Source: Peribacillus sp. FSL P2-0133 (GTDB taxonomy: Bacteria > Bacillota > Bacilli > Bacillales > DSM-1321). Taken from it: 64,000 nucleotides of DNA. Position numbers and translations under genes: made by a program. The notes under the pieces were generated by a model. It saw only the letters and a program-made list of their open reading frames with translations, did no database searches and was not told where the DNA came from. The stretch spans positions 618,001-682,000 of the forward strand of contig NZ_CP150254.1 in assembly GCF_037975445.1 (NCBI RefSeq). Reading direction: 5' to 3'. Shown here one piece after another: positions 26,104 through 36,626 of this stretch (its first letter is position 1; every line of letters starts with the position of its first letter).

Positions 26104-26590
26104 TCTCCTTTATTTCTTTGAATATCACTTCTTGTTAATTATTTCACTTATCTTGAAAATAGATGCAGGAATTAGCTTGATATACGTTATTTTCCCTTAA
26201 TGAAACCTGATAAACGTATGTTACGAACGTAACAAACCTTCTCAGATGTAGGACATTCTTCATAACTTTTGCCTATCTCTTTGCATAGCTTGTATGTTTT
26301 GCTCATTACATCATGAAAGGAAAGTTGCCTATTGCATTTCAATCGAAAAGAATTCCAGGGGTGGACCAATGGATGGCCATTGAGCTGTTAATGGGTTATT
26401 CAGAGGAAAGACCGCTGGGCTGTTACATTGTAGAAAATCACAAGGTGTGGATAAAGGAAGAAGGAAATAGAAAAAATCCTAATTTTTCAAACTTTCCTCC
26501 TGATAATGTGCATAACTTTTTTGTTTTTTTTGATTTCTTTGTACTTGAACGTAACTTCAATATCCTAAGTTGATCAGCAGCTCTTTTTTT
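26104..26590. other. Non-coding stretch with two dubious frames
   Basis: A minus frame (26187-26369) and a plus frame (26313-26573) overlap each other. Neither has a convincing ribosome binding site. The plus frame contains a coding-like patch (MAIELLMGYSEERPLGCYIV) that might be a decayed gene. A 23-base T-rich sequence at 26508-26530 recurs at 38959-38981. Confidence 0.4.
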
Positions 26591-26626
26591 ATTGTTGTAA
26601 TGGACTTAAGCGTCCATTAGTACAAT
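26591..26626. repeat. Inverted repeat, operator- or hairpin-like
   Basis: ATTGTTGTAATGGAC (26591-26605) and GTCCATTAGTACAAT (26612-26626) are reverse complements apart from two bases, around a 6-base centre. No T-run follows on either strand, which argues for a protein-binding site or RNA fold rather than a terminator. Confidence 0.6.
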
Positions 26627-26665
26627 GTAAAACAGACAAAAAAGAGGATAATTATACCCCTTAGT

Positions 26666-26797
26666 TTACTTGTCTTCATTTGTTTGTTCATCAGATTTTT
26701 GGACGATTTCTTTTAGTTCCCCAATGTCACCTTTTGCATTAATAATTTCAAAAATCTCATTTAGGCCTTCCGAGGTTTTTTCATCTTCTGTTTTCAC
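26666..26797 (-). CDS. 43-residue acidic peptide
   Basis: GTG to TAA, 43 codons: a very acidic, helical peptide (KTEDEKTSEGLNEIFEIINA, then KGDIGELKEIVQKSDE). AAGGAGGGG lies six bases before the GTG, a near-perfect ribosome binding site. It stands alone in a gap of about 1.1 kb, with the 26.6-kb inverted repeat just downstream of its stop. No family recognised. Confidence 0.6.
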   Translation of the reverse strand: MKTEDEKTSEGLNEIFEIINAKGDIGELKEIVQKSDEQTNEDK

Positions 26798-26960
26798 AAT
26801 ACCCCTCCTTAGTTGTAGTTATTTGTTAATGTCTCCAAAAAACAGAAGATAAAACATCGTTCACATTGAAAATTGATGATTATTTTCTCTTCGTATTTCC
26901 GTTGATATAAGCGCATTTTAGGCGAATGTTTATTGTAAAACTACAAAAATTCCGATTTTT

Positions 26961-27003
26961 TTGTCCGTGCAATATGGACAACATTAAAATTATCTATTAT
27001 TAT
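26961..27003 (+). promoter_or_regulatory. Promoter of kbl-tdh with overlapping palindrome
   Basis: TGGACA (26975-26980), a 17-base spacer and TATTAT (26998-27003) make a good sigma-A promoter. The inverted repeat TTGTCC-N9-GGACAA (26961-26981) covers the -35, the placing expected for a repressor site. The leader (27010-27174) holds an imperfect hairpin (AAAGGGATT...AATCCTTT) but no gene. Confidence 0.5.
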
Positions 27004-27174
27004 GATTGTTATAACACTTAGTATAAAGGGATTTAGGTTAATCCTTTGTGTGTTTTTGGAGAAGACACCTGTATTTTTAGAAAAAAGGAAATAAATACAA
27101 TGTTTTTTTTAAATAGGGGTAAAACATATAAAAATCCTGCATTTATTCCAGCCATCAATGAGGGGGTATATTAA

Positions 27175-28365
27175 ATGTCAAGTGAAGTATTAAATCAATT
27201 TTTGAAAGAAAATTTGGAAGATTTAAAAGAAAAGGGACTATACAACGTTATTGATCCGGTGGAAGGTCCAAATGGTCCGGTAATCACCATTGCAGGCAGG
27301 GAGTTAATTAATTTATCATCCAATAATTATTTAGGTTTAGCAACAGATAGACGATTAATAGAGGCTTGCATAGAAGCGACGAAAACATATGGTGTCGGTG
27401 CCGGTGCCGTTCGTACGATCAACGGAACATTGGATATTCACGTCAAATTAGAAGAAAAGCTTGCCGAGTTTAAACATACAGAAGCAGCCATTGCTTATCA
27501 ATCTGGATTTAACTGTAATATGGCAGCGATTTCAGGAGTGATGGATAAACATGACGCCATTCTTTCAGATGAACTGAACCATGCTTCAATCATTGATGGA
27601 TGCCGATTATCCAAGGCGAAAATTATTCCCTTTATCCATTCCGACATGGACGATTTACGGACAAAAGCACGCCAAGCAAAGGAGTCCGGATTGTATAACA
27701 AAGTCATGATCATTACCGATGGAGTTTTCTCGATGGACGGGGATATTGCCAAGCTTCCTGAAATTGTGGAGATTGCAGAGGAGTTTGACTTAATTACTTA
27801 TGTTGATGATGCACATGGATCGGGTGTATTAGGTAATGGTGCAGGAACGGTAAAACATTTTGGGTTATCGGATAAAGTGGATTTCCAAATTGGAACATTA
27901 TCCAAAGCAATTGGTGTTGTTGGAGGCTATGTAGCAGGAAAGAAAGATTTGATTGATTGGTTAAAAGTGAGAAGCCGTCCATTTTTATTTTCAACGGCTG
28001 CCACACCGGGAGCAGTTGCAGCTAGTATAGAAGCCATCGATATTTTGATGAATAGCTCAGAACTTCAAAATAAGCTGTGGGAAAACAGTGATTACTTGAA
28101 AAAAGGCCTAAAGGAATTAGGGTTTGATATCGGGGAGAGCGAAACACCGATTACGCCTTGCATCATAGGGGATGAAGCAAAAACGCAGCAATTCAGCAAG
28201 AGGCTGAATGAAGAAGGTGTGTATGCTAAATCCATCGTATTCCCTACCGTTCCAAAGGGTACAGGAAGAGTGAGGAATATGCCTACTGCAGCTCATACAA
28301 AAGAGATGCTGGACCGTGCAATAGCCATTTATGAAAAAGTAGGAAAAGAGATGTCGATCATATAA
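27175..28365 (+). CDS. kbl: Glycine C-acetyltransferase (2-amino-3-ketobutyrate CoA ligase)
   Basis: PLP enzyme of the alpha-oxoamine synthase family (396 aa). It splits 2-amino-3-oxobutyrate with CoA into glycine and acetyl-CoA, the second step of threonine breakdown. The PLP-binding lysine is K244 in [17 protein letters not shown] (about 49-57), the stacking His in [11 protein letters not shown] and DDAHGSG are also in place. GAGGGGG precedes the ATG. It is followed directly by tdh. Confidence 0.93.
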   Translation: MSSEVLNQFLKENLEDLKEKGLYNVIDPVEGPNGPVITIAGRELINLSSNNYLGLATDRRLIEACIEATKTYGVGAGAVRTINGTLDIHVKLEEKLAEFKHTEAAIAYQSGFNCNMAAISGVMDKHDAILSDELNHASIIDGCRLSKAKIIPFIHSDMDDLRTKARQAKESGLYNKVMIITDGVFSMDGDIAKLPEIVEIAEEFDLITYVDDAHGSGVLGNGAGTVKHFGLSDKVDFQIGTLSKAIGVVGGYVAGKKDLIDWLKVRSRPFLFSTAATPGAVAASIEAIDILMNSSELQNKLWENSDYLKKGLKELGFDIGESETPITPCIIGDEAKTQQFSKRLNEEGVYAKSIVFPTVPKGTGRVRNMPTAAHTKEMLDRAIAIYEKVGKEMSII

Positions 28366-28409
28366 GAGATTGCTTGTTTCAGAGTTTAAAACATAGGGAG
28401 GGATTTTTG

Positions 28410-29369
28410 ATGAAAAAGGTCTTAGTAACGGGGGCTTTAGGTCAAATTGGTTCAGAACTGACGCTGAAAATGAGAGAGATTTATGGAGCTGACAATATCA
28501 TTGCAACAGATATTCGAAAAACGGACAGCGATGTTGCCCAATCAGGTCCATTTGAGATTTTAGATGTTACAGATGAAAAAGCGATGTTTAACATGGCAAA
28601 AAAACATGAAGTGGATACAATTATACATTTAGCCGCTTTATTGTCAGCAACAGCTGAAAAGAAACCTCTTTTAGCTTGGCATTTAAACATGGGCGGATTG
28701 GTCAATGCTTTGGAATCGGCACGGGAACTCGATTGCCAATTATTCACACCTAGTTCGATTGGTGCGTTTGGTCCAACCACCCCTAAAGATTGGACACCGC
28801 AAGATATCATTCAACGACCGAATACGATGTACGGAGTGAATAAAGTATCCGGAGAGTTATTATGTGATTATTATCATCATAAATTTGGGGTTGATACGAG
28901 GGGGCTTCGATTCCCGGGACTGATTTCGTATGTCACACCTCCTGGCGGTGGAACTACCGACTATGCAGTTGAAATTTACTATGAAGCGATTAAAAACAAG
29001 CGATATACTTCTTACATTGATAAGGGAACGTATATGGATATGATGTATATGCCTGATGCTTTAGCTGCCATCATTAATCTAATGGAGGCAGATGCCTCAA
29101 AATTAAAACATCGCAATTCTTTCAATGTGTCAGCCATGAGCTTTGATCCGGAGCAAATTGCAGCCGAGATCAAAAGGCATATTCCGGAATTTGTCATGAA
29201 TTATGAGGTCGATCCTGTAAGACAATCCATTGCCGATAGTTGGCCAAATACAATAGATTCAACTTGTGCAAAGGAAGAGTGGGGATTCAAGGCGGAATAT
29301 GATTTAGAGAAAATGACGAATGATATGTTGTTGAAGCTGAGATTGAAGTCCCTTTTAGTAACAGCATGA
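28410..29369 (+). CDS. tdh: L-threonine 3-dehydrogenase, SDR/epimerase type
   Basis: NAD-dependent enzyme oxidising L-threonine to 2-amino-3-oxobutyrate (319 aa). It belongs to the extended short-chain dehydrogenase (UDP-epimerase-like) type found in Staphylococcus and Flavobacterium, not the zinc-dependent Tdh of B. subtilis and E. coli. [12 protein letters not shown] (about 6-17) is the NAD-binding glycine motif. Y141 and K145 ([10 protein letters not shown]) are the catalytic pair, with PSSIGAFGP upstream. The start is ATG 28410 behind AGGGAGGG; an earlier frame reads through the intergenic space. It forms an operon with kbl. Confidence 0.9.
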   Translation: MKKVLVTGALGQIGSELTLKMREIYGADNIIATDIRKTDSDVAQSGPFEILDVTDEKAMFNMAKKHEVDTIIHLAALLSATAEKKPLLAWHLNMGGLVNALESARELDCQLFTPSSIGAFGPTTPKDWTPQDIIQRPNTMYGVNKVSGELLCDYYHHKFGVDTRGLRFPGLISYVTPPGGGTTDYAVEIYYEAIKNKRYTSYIDKGTYMDMMYMPDALAAIINLMEADASKLKHRNSFNVSAMSFDPEQIAAEIKRHIPEFVMNYEVDPVRQSIADSWPNTIDSTCAKEEWGFKAEYDLEKMTNDMLLKLRLKSLLVTA

Positions 29370-29382
29370 ATTAAAACGCCAG

Positions 29383-29415
29383 CCGAATAAAAGAGTTGCA
29401 ATACTCTTTTATTCG
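29383..29415. terminator. Hairpin after tdh
   Basis: CGAATAAAAGAGT / ACTCTTTTATTCG, a perfect 13-bp stem with a 6-base loop. The AT-rich stem itself provides the U-rich stretch, so termination is likely though no long T-run follows. Confidence 0.65.
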
Positions 29416-29475
29416 AGTTACTTTATACAGAGGAATTTTAACGTATAAGGGGTGGGCTGTTATAAACGATAAAAA

Positions 29476-29487
29476 GTAAGCGCTTTC
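29476..29487. promoter_or_regulatory. cre-like site (CcpA) upstream of the amino acid permease
   Basis: GTAAGCGCTTTC is close to the catabolite-response consensus TGWAANCGNTNWCA and lies about 215 bases before the permease start. The rest of the 331-base gap 29370-29700 has no gene. Confidence 0.5.
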
Positions 29488-29700
29488 TATTACACCTTGA
29501 ACAGAATTAAGATATAACATGAAATTTGATAGTAATCTTTCTAACTGTCAGGAATGCTTAAGAGTGAAGAATGATTTTATGAGGCAGCTTTAAGAAAGAT
29601 TAAAAAAATGGAGCCTGCTATATCATTTCTATACTAAATAGGGAGTGTATTAAGCATCTTGCATTAAATTTCGACTATTAGTAGTGTAGGGGGAAATGGA

Positions 29701-31098
29701 ATGGCAAACAAAGATTTGAATAGGGACTTGAAAGGTCGTCATATTCAGATGATCGCTTTGGGCGGAACTATTGGTGTCGGTTTATTTATGGGTTCAGCCA
29801 GCACGATTCAATGGACAGGTCCGTCAGTAATGTTAGCTTATGCGATCTCTGGGATTTTTATATTCTTAATCATGCGTGCAATGGGGGAAATGTTGTATTT
29901 AGAGCCAAGTACAGGTTCATTTGCAACATTTGGTTATAAGTACATTCATCCATTGGCAGGGTATATGACTGCATGGAGTAACTGGTTCCAGTGGGTTATT
30001 GTCGGGATGGCAGAAATAATTGCAGTGGGGACGTACATGCAGTATTGGTTCCCTGATCTCCCGGCTTGGATTCCAGGTTTAATCGCAATGGTGATTCTTG
30101 GAGCAGCGAACTTAATTTCCGTTAAATCCTTTGGGGAAATTGAATTTTGGTTTGCACTGATTAAAATCGTAACGATTATATTAATGATCGTTGCAGGATT
30201 TGGACTTATTTTCTTTGGAATCGGTAACGGAGGGGAAGCCTTAGGATTATCGAATCTTTGGGAACATGGTGGTTTATTTACAGGTGGTTGGAAAGGCTTC
30301 TTCTTTGCTCTCTCACTGGTGGTTGCCGCTTATCAAGGTGTAGAATTAATCGGAATTACGGCTGGTGAAGCAAAAGATCCGCAAAAAACGATAACCAAAG
30401 CGATTCAAAGTACCATTTGGCGTATTTTAATTTTCTATATCGGTGCGATTTTCATTATTGTAACCGTTTACCCTTGGGATCAATTAAGTGCGATTGGCAG
30501 TCCATTTGTTGCTACTTTTGCGAAAGTTGGTATCACGGCAGCAGCTGGAATCATTAATTTTGTCGTAATCACGGCTGCTATGTCTGGCTGCAATAGTGGT
30601 ATTTACAGTGCAGGACGTATGCTTTACACATTAGGGATGAATGGCCAAGCGCCAAAATTCTTTGCGAAAGTATCTAATAGCGGTGTACCTTTATTCGGTA
30701 CGTTCGGAGTGATAGTCGGGTTAGCGATTGGGGTTGTTTTAAGTTATATTGCACCAGAAAATTTATTTGTGCATGTATATAGTGCGAGTGTGCTTCCTGG
30801 TATGATTCCGTGGTTTGTCATTCTGATCAGCCAAATTCAATTCAGGAAAATTAAAAAAGCTGAAATGCACAATCATCCATTCAAAATGCCATTTGCACCT
30901 GTTACAAACTACCTGACCATCGCTTTCTTGTTTATGGTATTAATCGGTATGTGGTTTAATGATGACACACGTATATCACTAATGGTTGGAATAGGTTTTC
31001 TCGCTATCGTTGTAATTAGTTATTTCGCTTTTGGAATAGGCAAGCGTGTACAAGCCGATGCTCAGACAATGGCTCAGAAGGAAGATAAAGTGGGTTAA
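29701..31098 (+). CDS. Amino acid permease (AAT family), copy 1
   Basis: APC-superfamily amino acid:H+ symporter of 465 residues with twelve membrane helices. The AAT-type start [20 protein letters not shown] (about 14-33) and [19 protein letters not shown] in the second half are characteristic. Relatives carry GABA, proline, threonine/serine, alanine or glycine; which is transported cannot be told from sequence. Lying just after kbl-tdh, threonine or a breakdown amino acid is a reasonable guess. It is strikingly similar to the gene at 53063-54448. Confidence 0.85.
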   Translation: MANKDLNRDLKGRHIQMIALGGTIGVGLFMGSASTIQWTGPSVMLAYAISGIFIFLIMRAMGEMLYLEPSTGSFATFGYKYIHPLAGYMTAWSNWFQWVIVGMAEIIAVGTYMQYWFPDLPAWIPGLIAMVILGAANLISVKSFGEIEFWFALIKIVTIILMIVAGFGLIFFGIGNGGEALGLSNLWEHGGLFTGGWKGFFFALSLVVAAYQGVELIGITAGEAKDPQKTITKAIQSTIWRILIFYIGAIFIIVTVYPWDQLSAIGSPFVATFAKVGITAAAGIINFVVITAAMSGCNSGIYSAGRMLYTLGMNGQAPKFFAKVSNSGVPLFGTFGVIVGLAIGVVLSYIAPENLFVHVYSASVLPGMIPWFVILISQIQFRKIKKAEMHNHPFKMPFAPVTNYLTIAFLFMVLIGMWFNDDTRISLMVGIGFLAIVVISYFAFGIGKRVQADAQTMAQKEDKVG

Positions 31099-31120
31099 TC
31101 TATAATTCACTTGGTTTTGC

Positions 31121-31146
31121 AAAGGGTTGCTTCGGCAGCCCTTTTC
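31121..31146 (+). terminator. Terminator of permease copy 1
   Basis: AAAGGGTTGC / GCAGCCCTTTT stem with a TTCG tetraloop. Confidence 0.75.
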
Positions 31147-31466
31147 CAATGAAACTAAAAGGGCAGTTTAGCTTTGATAAGAGATGATAAAATGATAGTT
31201 GAAGATGAAAGTTGTGCTATAGATATTGCTTGTTGGATATATGAGGTGTATAGTGACCTTGGATATATCCCGAGAAGCAATTGAAAACAGTAAGTAATGG
31301 TTCTTGTTGGGCTCCCTTAGTTAATTAAAAGCTTTCTGGGCTATGATGAATGGAGAAAGGTCAGGGCAATCTAGTTAGTGACATCAGGATACGTTTCCGC
31401 AAAAGTTTAGCGTAAGATAACTGCGATGTTATTACTTCTTAAGATAGAATGTTAAAAATCATAAGA
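31147..31466. other. Gap with a possible 30-codon frame
   Basis: The only candidate is ATG 31192 to TGA 31284 (30 codons, MIVEDESCAIDIACWIYEVY...), whose codon use looks gene-like but whose ribosome binding site is weak. It may be the leftover start of a lost gene. Nothing else is visible. Confidence 0.3.
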
Positions 31467-31482
31467 AAAGGAGACATTGACA

Positions 31483-31776
31483 ATGACAACTTCAAAGAAG
31501 AATTTGAGGACTTGCGAAAAGGGTCACAAATACTATAAATCCAGCGACTGTCCGACCTGCCCTGTATGTGAGCAAGAACGCAAACCTGACACCGGATTTC
31601 TTTCATTGCTTTCGGCACCAGCCAGACGAGCATTGGAAAATAACGGGATAACCTCTTTGCATCAGCTATCAACATATAGTGAAAAAGAGATTTTGAAGTT
31701 TCACGGTATGGGACCAGCTTCTTTACCTAAACTTAGGGATGCTCTGGAGGCAGGTGGGTTATCATTCAAAGATTAA
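31483..31776 (+). CDS. Small zinc-ribbon + HhH (RNA polymerase alpha-CTD-like) protein
   Basis: A 97-residue protein with two parts. The N-terminal half has a cysteine cluster (C11...C23-x2-C26-x2-C29, DCPTCPVCE) that looks like a zinc ribbon. The C-terminal half, LLSAPARRALENNGITSLHQL with GMGPASLPKLRDAL, is the helix-hairpin-helix fold of the RNA polymerase alpha C-terminal domain. It may bind DNA. ATG 31483 is nine bases after AAAGGAG, while an in-frame TTG at 31477 is too close. Confidence 0.75.
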   Translation: MTTSKKNLRTCEKGHKYYKSSDCPTCPVCEQERKPDTGFLSLLSAPARRALENNGITSLHQLSTYSEKEILKFHGMGPASLPKLRDALEAGGLSFKD

Positions 31777-31951
31777 CCACCTATAATGTTTAATCATGCA
31801 GGAACGCCTTTTATGCCAGCTGGTTCCATACATTCATTTTCTTTATCAAGTCATAGGGTCTTTATGTAAATAAGGGGTCAGGAACTCTTTTTTTATGGAC
31901 ATCATCCTTGTTAAACTGATAGTAACTCTAAAAAGTGAGGTAGCGAAAAAC

Positions 31952-32872
31952 ATGAGTTCCTATACTCCCTATTATGAATTCAATCGAAAAAAGTGGGCAT
32001 CTTTGCGAAACCATACCCCTCTTCCTTTAACTGAAGAAGAATTGGATAACTTAAAAGGCATAAATGAAGAAATATCCATTCAGGAAGTAGAAGAGGTTTA
32101 CTTGCCCTTGACTCGTTTAATCAATTTATATGTTGAAGCATCTCAGCAGCTTAATACATCCACTTCTTCATTTCTAAAAACTAATGATAAAAAAGTACCT
32201 TATATCATTGGAATTGCAGGGAGTGTTGCTGTAGGAAAGAGTACGACAGCAAGGTTACTTCAGACCTTATTATCTAGATGGGATAATCATAGAAACGTAG
32301 GTCTTGTCACTACCGACGGTTTTTTGTACCCAAATGATCTTTTAGAAGAAAAAGGACTGATGAAAAGAAAAGGGTTTCCTGAAAGTTATGACACTCAAAA
32401 ATTAATTAATCTTATCGGGGATGTAAAAGCGGGAAAAAATAAAGTGGAAGTTCCAATTTACTCACATTTGAAGTATGACATTTTGCCAAATGAAGTGCAG
32501 ACTATCTGTAATCCGGATATTTTAATAGTGGAAGGTATTAATGTTCTTCAAGTTGATAAGGAGAATCAAGTATTCGTCAGTGACTTTTTTGATTTCTCAC
32601 TTTATGTAGATGCAGACGCAAATGACATAGAGCGGTGGTATGTTGAAAGGTTCCTTTTACTTCAAAAGACCGCATTTCAAAGTACCGAATCCTATTTTCA
32701 TCGTTATATTGACTTGTCTAAAGAACAAGCCATTAAACAAGCGACCCAAATTTGGGAAGAAATTAATTTGAAAAATTTACATGAAAATATACTGCCGACA
32801 AAAGGACGGGCAAAACTCGTTTTAAAAAAAGGATCAGATCACAAAGCTGAAAATATCTATTTGCGAAAATGA
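31952..32872 (+). CDS. coaA: Type I pantothenate kinase CoaA
   Basis: Phosphorylates pantothenate, the first and controlling step of coenzyme A synthesis (306 aa). The P-loop [12 protein letters not shown] is at 87-98, [10 protein letters not shown] follows at about 130, and the C-terminal [15 protein letters not shown] region is typical of the bacterial type I enzyme. Start set at ATG 31952 ([10 protein letters not shown]) after GTGAGGT; the upstream in-frame extension has no ribosome binding site. Confidence 0.92.
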   Translation: MSSYTPYYEFNRKKWASLRNHTPLPLTEEELDNLKGINEEISIQEVEEVYLPLTRLINLYVEASQQLNTSTSSFLKTNDKKVPYIIGIAGSVAVGKSTTARLLQTLLSRWDNHRNVGLVTTDGFLYPNDLLEEKGLMKRKGFPESYDTQKLINLIGDVKAGKNKVEVPIYSHLKYDILPNEVQTICNPDILIVEGINVLQVDKENQVFVSDFFDFSLYVDADANDIERWYVERFLLLQKTAFQSTESYFHRYIDLSKEQAIKQATQIWEEINLKNLHENILPTKGRAKLVLKKGSDHKAENIYLRK

Positions 32873-33470
32873 AAACTTAAATAATGTTTTTTTGTAATAA
32901 CAATAAAGGATAAAATTTCATTTTTAAGGGACTATGCAATAAGTCTTAAAATTAGGAATATATTCAATGACCGTACCTAATATTGGTTTAATTATCAGTA
33001 ATTATTGGTATTGTTATAATATCTAATTATTGGGTGAAATTTATGATCCAAGTTAAAAAGGTAGTAGTTTAGCAATTTCAGGAAGGTCCTTGTTTTTTCG
33101 GGAAATGGTTACAGAAACTTCTAATTTCACTTCCGATTTTGTCAATAAATGTGTATTTTCGTTACTTTTTCTGATGTGTCAATATTATTTCACTAACAGT
33201 TTCTTCCTTCAATAAGGGCAATCTGCTGAAGAAATCTTTTTCTTCGACTATCATGGCGGATAAGTTTAAGCTAATTTCTTCACAAAATCAATTTTCTAGC
33301 AAAAAAAGTAATAGTAGAATATTTTAATCTATGAAATAATAATAATAGATTATGATATAGTTATAAGGAGACAGAAAAGGTGTGTTCCTAGTTCATGCCT
33401 GGCTTTTGGTGACACCTAAACAGGAGCGCCTACATCTTTTTTGCAAATATAGGGGATAAGGAAGGTTATA
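32873..33470. other. 598-base AT-rich gap before mqo
   Basis: No gene was found on either strand. It has repeated TAATTATTGG words near 32990-33030 and, close to mqo, a possible closing stem AGGTGT (33378-33383) / ACACCT (33412-33417) followed by a T-run. This could be a leader structure; it matches no riboswitch I know. Confidence 0.35.
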
Positions 33471-34976
33471 ATGAGCAACATACAGAAACAAACAGACGTT
33501 ATCTTAATTGGCGGCGGAGTCATGAGCGCGACTTTGGGATCATTACTGAAAGAGTTAGCACCGGAATGGGAAATCAAAGTATTTGAGAAGCTTGCAAACG
33601 CAGGAGAAGAAAGCTCTAACGAATGGAATAATGCGGGTACGGGACATTCTGCACTGTGCGAGCTTAACTATACATCCGAAAAATCTGACGGATCTATAGA
33701 TATTAGCAAAGCAATTAAAATTAATGAACAGTTCCAAGTTTCATTGCAGTTTTGGTCGTATCTTGTAAACTGTAAGCTGATTGATAATCCGCAAGACTTT
33801 ATCATGCCATTGCCTCATATGAGTATGGTACAAGGGGATAAAAATGTAGCGTTCTTAAAGAAACGTTTTGAAGCGCTGTCAAAAAATCCTCTGTTCCAAG
33901 GTATGGAGTATTCCGATGACCCAGCAAAACTGATGGAATGGATTCCACTTATTATGCAAGACCGTCCATCGAATGATTCTATAGCGGCAACAAAAATTGA
34001 TTACGGTACAGACGTTAACTTTGGTGCTTTAACACGCATGTTGTTTGACCATCTAAAGACTAAAAACGTCGATATCAAATATAAACATAGTGTTGATAAT
34101 GTTAAACGTGCCAGCGATGGCTCATGGGAATTAAAAGTGCGTAATGTCGATACTGGTAGCGTAGAACGCCATAATGCTAAATTCGTCTTTATCGGAGGCG
34201 GGGGCGGAAGCTTGCATTTGCTGCAAAAATCCGGTATTCCTGAAGGGAAACATATCGGCGGATTCCCAGTAAGCGGATACTTCATGGTATGTAATAATCC
34301 TGAAGTTGTTGAGCAGCATCATGGAAAAGTATACGGAAAAGCTAAAGTTGGTGCACCGCCAATGTCTGTTCCGCATCTTGATACACGTTTTATCGACAAT
34401 AAAAAATCGTTGCTATTTGGACCATTTGCGGGCTTCTCACCGAAGTTCCTAAAAACAGGTTCAATGTTCGATTTAATAACTTCCGTAAAACCGAATAATG
34501 TTTTAACTATGTTGGCGGCAGGCGCAAAAGAGATGCCATTGACAAAGTACCTGATCCAGCAGGTTATGTTATCGAAAGAACAGCGCATGGAAGAGTTACG
34601 AGAGTTCATCCCGAACGCTAAGAGCGAGGATTGGGATTTAGTAGTAGCTGGCCAACGTGTACAAGTTATCAAAGATACTGCAGAAGGCGGCAAAGGTACA
34701 CTTCAATTTGGTACGGAAGTTGTCAGTGCATCCGATGGCTCGATTGCAGCATTGCTAGGTGCATCTCCAGGTGCTTCTACTGCTGTTCACGTTATGCTTG
34801 AGGTAATTAATAAATGCTTCCCGCAACGTATGAAAGAGTGGGAACCAAAAATTAAAGAAATGATTCCTTCTTATGGAGAGTCACTATTGGAAAATCCAGA
34901 GCTTCTGAACGAAATTCAAAATTCAACTTCAGAGACGCTTGGTCTAAGCAAAAAAAAAGAGCTAGTTTATAGTTAA
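33471..34976 (+). CDS. mqo: Malate:quinone oxidoreductase
   Basis: FAD-dependent peripheral membrane enzyme (501 aa) that oxidises malate to oxaloacetate and passes electrons to the quinone pool. The N-terminal dinucleotide-binding motif is [18 protein letters not shown] (about 9-26), followed by [20 protein letters not shown], both signatures of Mqo. [20 protein letters not shown] (about 240) and a C-terminal [11 protein letters not shown] complete the FAD site. AAGGAAGG is upstream of the ATG. A single-gene unit with its own terminator. Confidence 0.95.
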   Translation: MSNIQKQTDVILIGGGVMSATLGSLLKELAPEWEIKVFEKLANAGEESSNEWNNAGTGHSALCELNYTSEKSDGSIDISKAIKINEQFQVSLQFWSYLVNCKLIDNPQDFIMPLPHMSMVQGDKNVAFLKKRFEALSKNPLFQGMEYSDDPAKLMEWIPLIMQDRPSNDSIAATKIDYGTDVNFGALTRMLFDHLKTKNVDIKYKHSVDNVKRASDGSWELKVRNVDTGSVERHNAKFVFIGGGGGSLHLLQKSGIPEGKHIGGFPVSGYFMVCNNPEVVEQHHGKVYGKAKVGAPPMSVPHLDTRFIDNKKSLLFGPFAGFSPKFLKTGSMFDLITSVKPNNVLTMLAAGAKEMPLTKYLIQQVMLSKEQRMEELREFIPNAKSEDWDLVVAGQRVQVIKDTAEGGKGTLQFGTEVVSASDGSIAALLGASPGASTAVHVMLEVINKCFPQRMKEWEPKIKEMIPSYGESLLENPELLNEIQNSTSETLGLSKKKELVYS

Positions 34977-35008
34977 TTTTTGGAAGTGGCATTGAAATTA
35001 AAAACAAC

Positions 35009-35046
35009 AGAACCTTTAATCTATCTTTGATTGAAGGTTCTTTTTT
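35009..35046 (+). terminator. Terminator of mqo
   Basis: AGAACCTTTAATC pairs with GATTGAAGGTTCT, followed by TTTTTT. Confidence 0.9.
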
Positions 35047-35129
35047 GTCTTGAAGCTTATTCAAATAAGGATGCTTACTTCGAAAGGGAAGGTTTGACTA
35101 AAGGCGCAGTATAGTTTAATAAGAAAAAT

Positions 35130-35158
35130 CAATAAGGGATGCTATTATAGCATCCCCA
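35130..35158 (-). terminator. Terminator of the K+ channel gene
   Basis: GGGATGCTA / TAGCATCCC stem (35136-35156) with a 3-base loop; the minus strand then runs into TTATTGATTTTT. Confidence 0.8.
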
Positions 35159-35164
35159 AAGATT

Positions 35165-36220
35165 CTAATGTGTATTTGAATTTATTTGGGAAATGGTCTC
35201 TTTATCGCAAATGACGAAAAGCTGTGCATCGTCAGGAATTCGTTCATCTAATTTTTGGTTTATGTTAAGATCACCACGATCTGCTACCAGTGTGGCTCCT
35301 TTATTAAGTAGATCTATGAACGCATCACGATAGGTTTTCCATTCATCTTTTTTAGAAATCTCATACATGGTTTCTTCATACTTAGTGCTCATAAGTTCAG
35401 AATACATATGGATGACTCCATGAGAAAATAATGATCGTACTGCTGCGTGGGAGATCATTTCTTGTGTAGGAATAAACTCATCCACCTTTACACGCTCGAA
35501 TAAACGAATATGCTTTTGATTGATCACTTCGGCGGTGACATGAATGGACGTACTCGTTTTTTCCTCAATGGCCGTTATGGCAGTGGCAACTAATAATGTC
35601 TTTCCATCGACGAGTAATGGGTCTTTTGTAGCATAATTATCTTGTGTTATTTGGTCAGCAAAAATGATAACGCCTTTTGCTCTAGGCAGATTTGCACGGA
35701 GTAATGTTTCTTCATCGGTAGCATCCCCGCGAACATAAAACAGACGCTCCTCCAACATAGGAGCTTTTTCCAAGTTATCGATGATTACAATGTCAATGGT
35801 TTCATCAGATTTAAAAATTTCTTGGAGTGCTGATTTTGATTTATCACTCCATCCAATCAAAATGATATGATTTTTACCTGTATATTTCATTTTTCCACCA
35901 ACTTTACGTTTTTCGATAAGATATACAGATTTAATGATTTTTCCAATAAAAAGACTAACAAGCCCAATACCCGTGATGTAAAGACCAATAGTAAATGCTT
36001 TTCCAAGATCGGTGACCGGTGCATAGTCTCCAAAACCAACCGTAGCAAGCGTTGTAAGAACCCAGTAAACTGAGGTTAAATATGATTTGAACGTCTGTGG
36101 CTCTATAGAATAAGCAACATACGCAGCAAGTAATATATATAAAATGGCAAATGGTATAAAGATTCTACCTCTTAATTTAATCAGGTAATATATTATTTTT
36201 TTTACCGTAATCCTCATCAT
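35165..36220 (-). CDS. yugO: YugO-type potassium channel with RCK domain
   Basis: Two-helix K+ channel (351 aa). Helix 1 covers about residues 20-38, and the pore loop carries the selectivity filter TVGFGD (60-65). Helix 2 follows, then a cytoplasmic TrkA-N/RCK regulatory domain starting with GKNHIILIGWSDK near residue 112. B. subtilis YugO releases K+ in biofilm electrical signalling. Start uncertain: ATG 36220 or 36217 are 6-9 bases after an AGG, and a TTG further upstream is in frame. Confidence 0.85.
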   Translation of the reverse strand: MMRITVKKIIYYLIKLRGRIFIPFAILYILLAAYVAYSIEPQTFKSYLTSVYWVLTTLATVGFGDYAPVTDLGKAFTIGLYITGIGLVSLFIGKIIKSVYLIEKRKVGGKMKYTGKNHIILIGWSDKSKSALQEIFKSDETIDIVIIDNLEKAPMLEERLFYVRGDATDEETLLRANLPRAKGVIIFADQITQDNYATKDPLLVDGKTLLVATAITAIEEKTSTSIHVTAEVINQKHIRLFERVKVDEFIPTQEMISHAAVRSLFSHGVIHMYSELMSTKYEETMYEISKKDEWKTYRDAFIDLLNKGATLVADRGDLNINQKLDERIPDDAQLFVICDKETISQINSNTH

Positions 36221-36345
36221 ACCCATCCTAGTTTTCAAGTCATCATTGATTAAATTTATATTTCCCCAATTTAACAATTAATTAAACGTAAGTTAGTCAT
36301 CCCTAATAAGAAATCCCCCTTTAGTTGCATAAGAAAAAACCTAAA

Positions 36346-36453
36346 TCAATTAACTTTTGGACGCTCATAAACTAGAATATAACCGCCCTCTAATGGTCTT
36401 GTTTTACAGGCATTGATGGCATGATCGGCTATTCTTATAGTGAAGGTTTCCAT
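36346..36453 (-). CDS. Possible 35-codon peptide
   Basis: ATG to TGA, 35 codons (METFTIRIADHAINACKTRP...), with codon use that looks real. The ribosome binding site (AAAAAAGG, two bases before the ATG) is poorly spaced and no terminator follows. It could be a genuine small protein or a gene fragment. The rest of 36221-36626 holds only the AT-rich promoter region of the ABC transporter operon. Confidence 0.35.
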   Translation of the reverse strand: METFTIRIADHAINACKTRPLEGGYILVYERPKVN

Positions 36454-36626
36454 ATCCTTTTTTGATTTTCCATCACTGAAACAATATTAGGAAAAACATC
36501 CATAAAAATTATTTAAAGAAAATAATATATATTCTAAAAATTCATATTATAATACTTTATTCTTATGCTATATTATAGGGAGAATTATTTATTATCACGT
36601 ATAATCTAAGAATTGGAGTGATTTGA

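Noticed and set aside
26313..26573. 86-codon plus-strand frame
   Set aside because: Poor ribosome binding site, T-rich tail reading as poly-Phe, and overlap with an equally weak minus frame. Kept only as a possible decayed gene.
33378..33450. Riboswitch before mqo
   Set aside because: Only a 6-bp closing stem and a T-run were found, with no known aptamer core.
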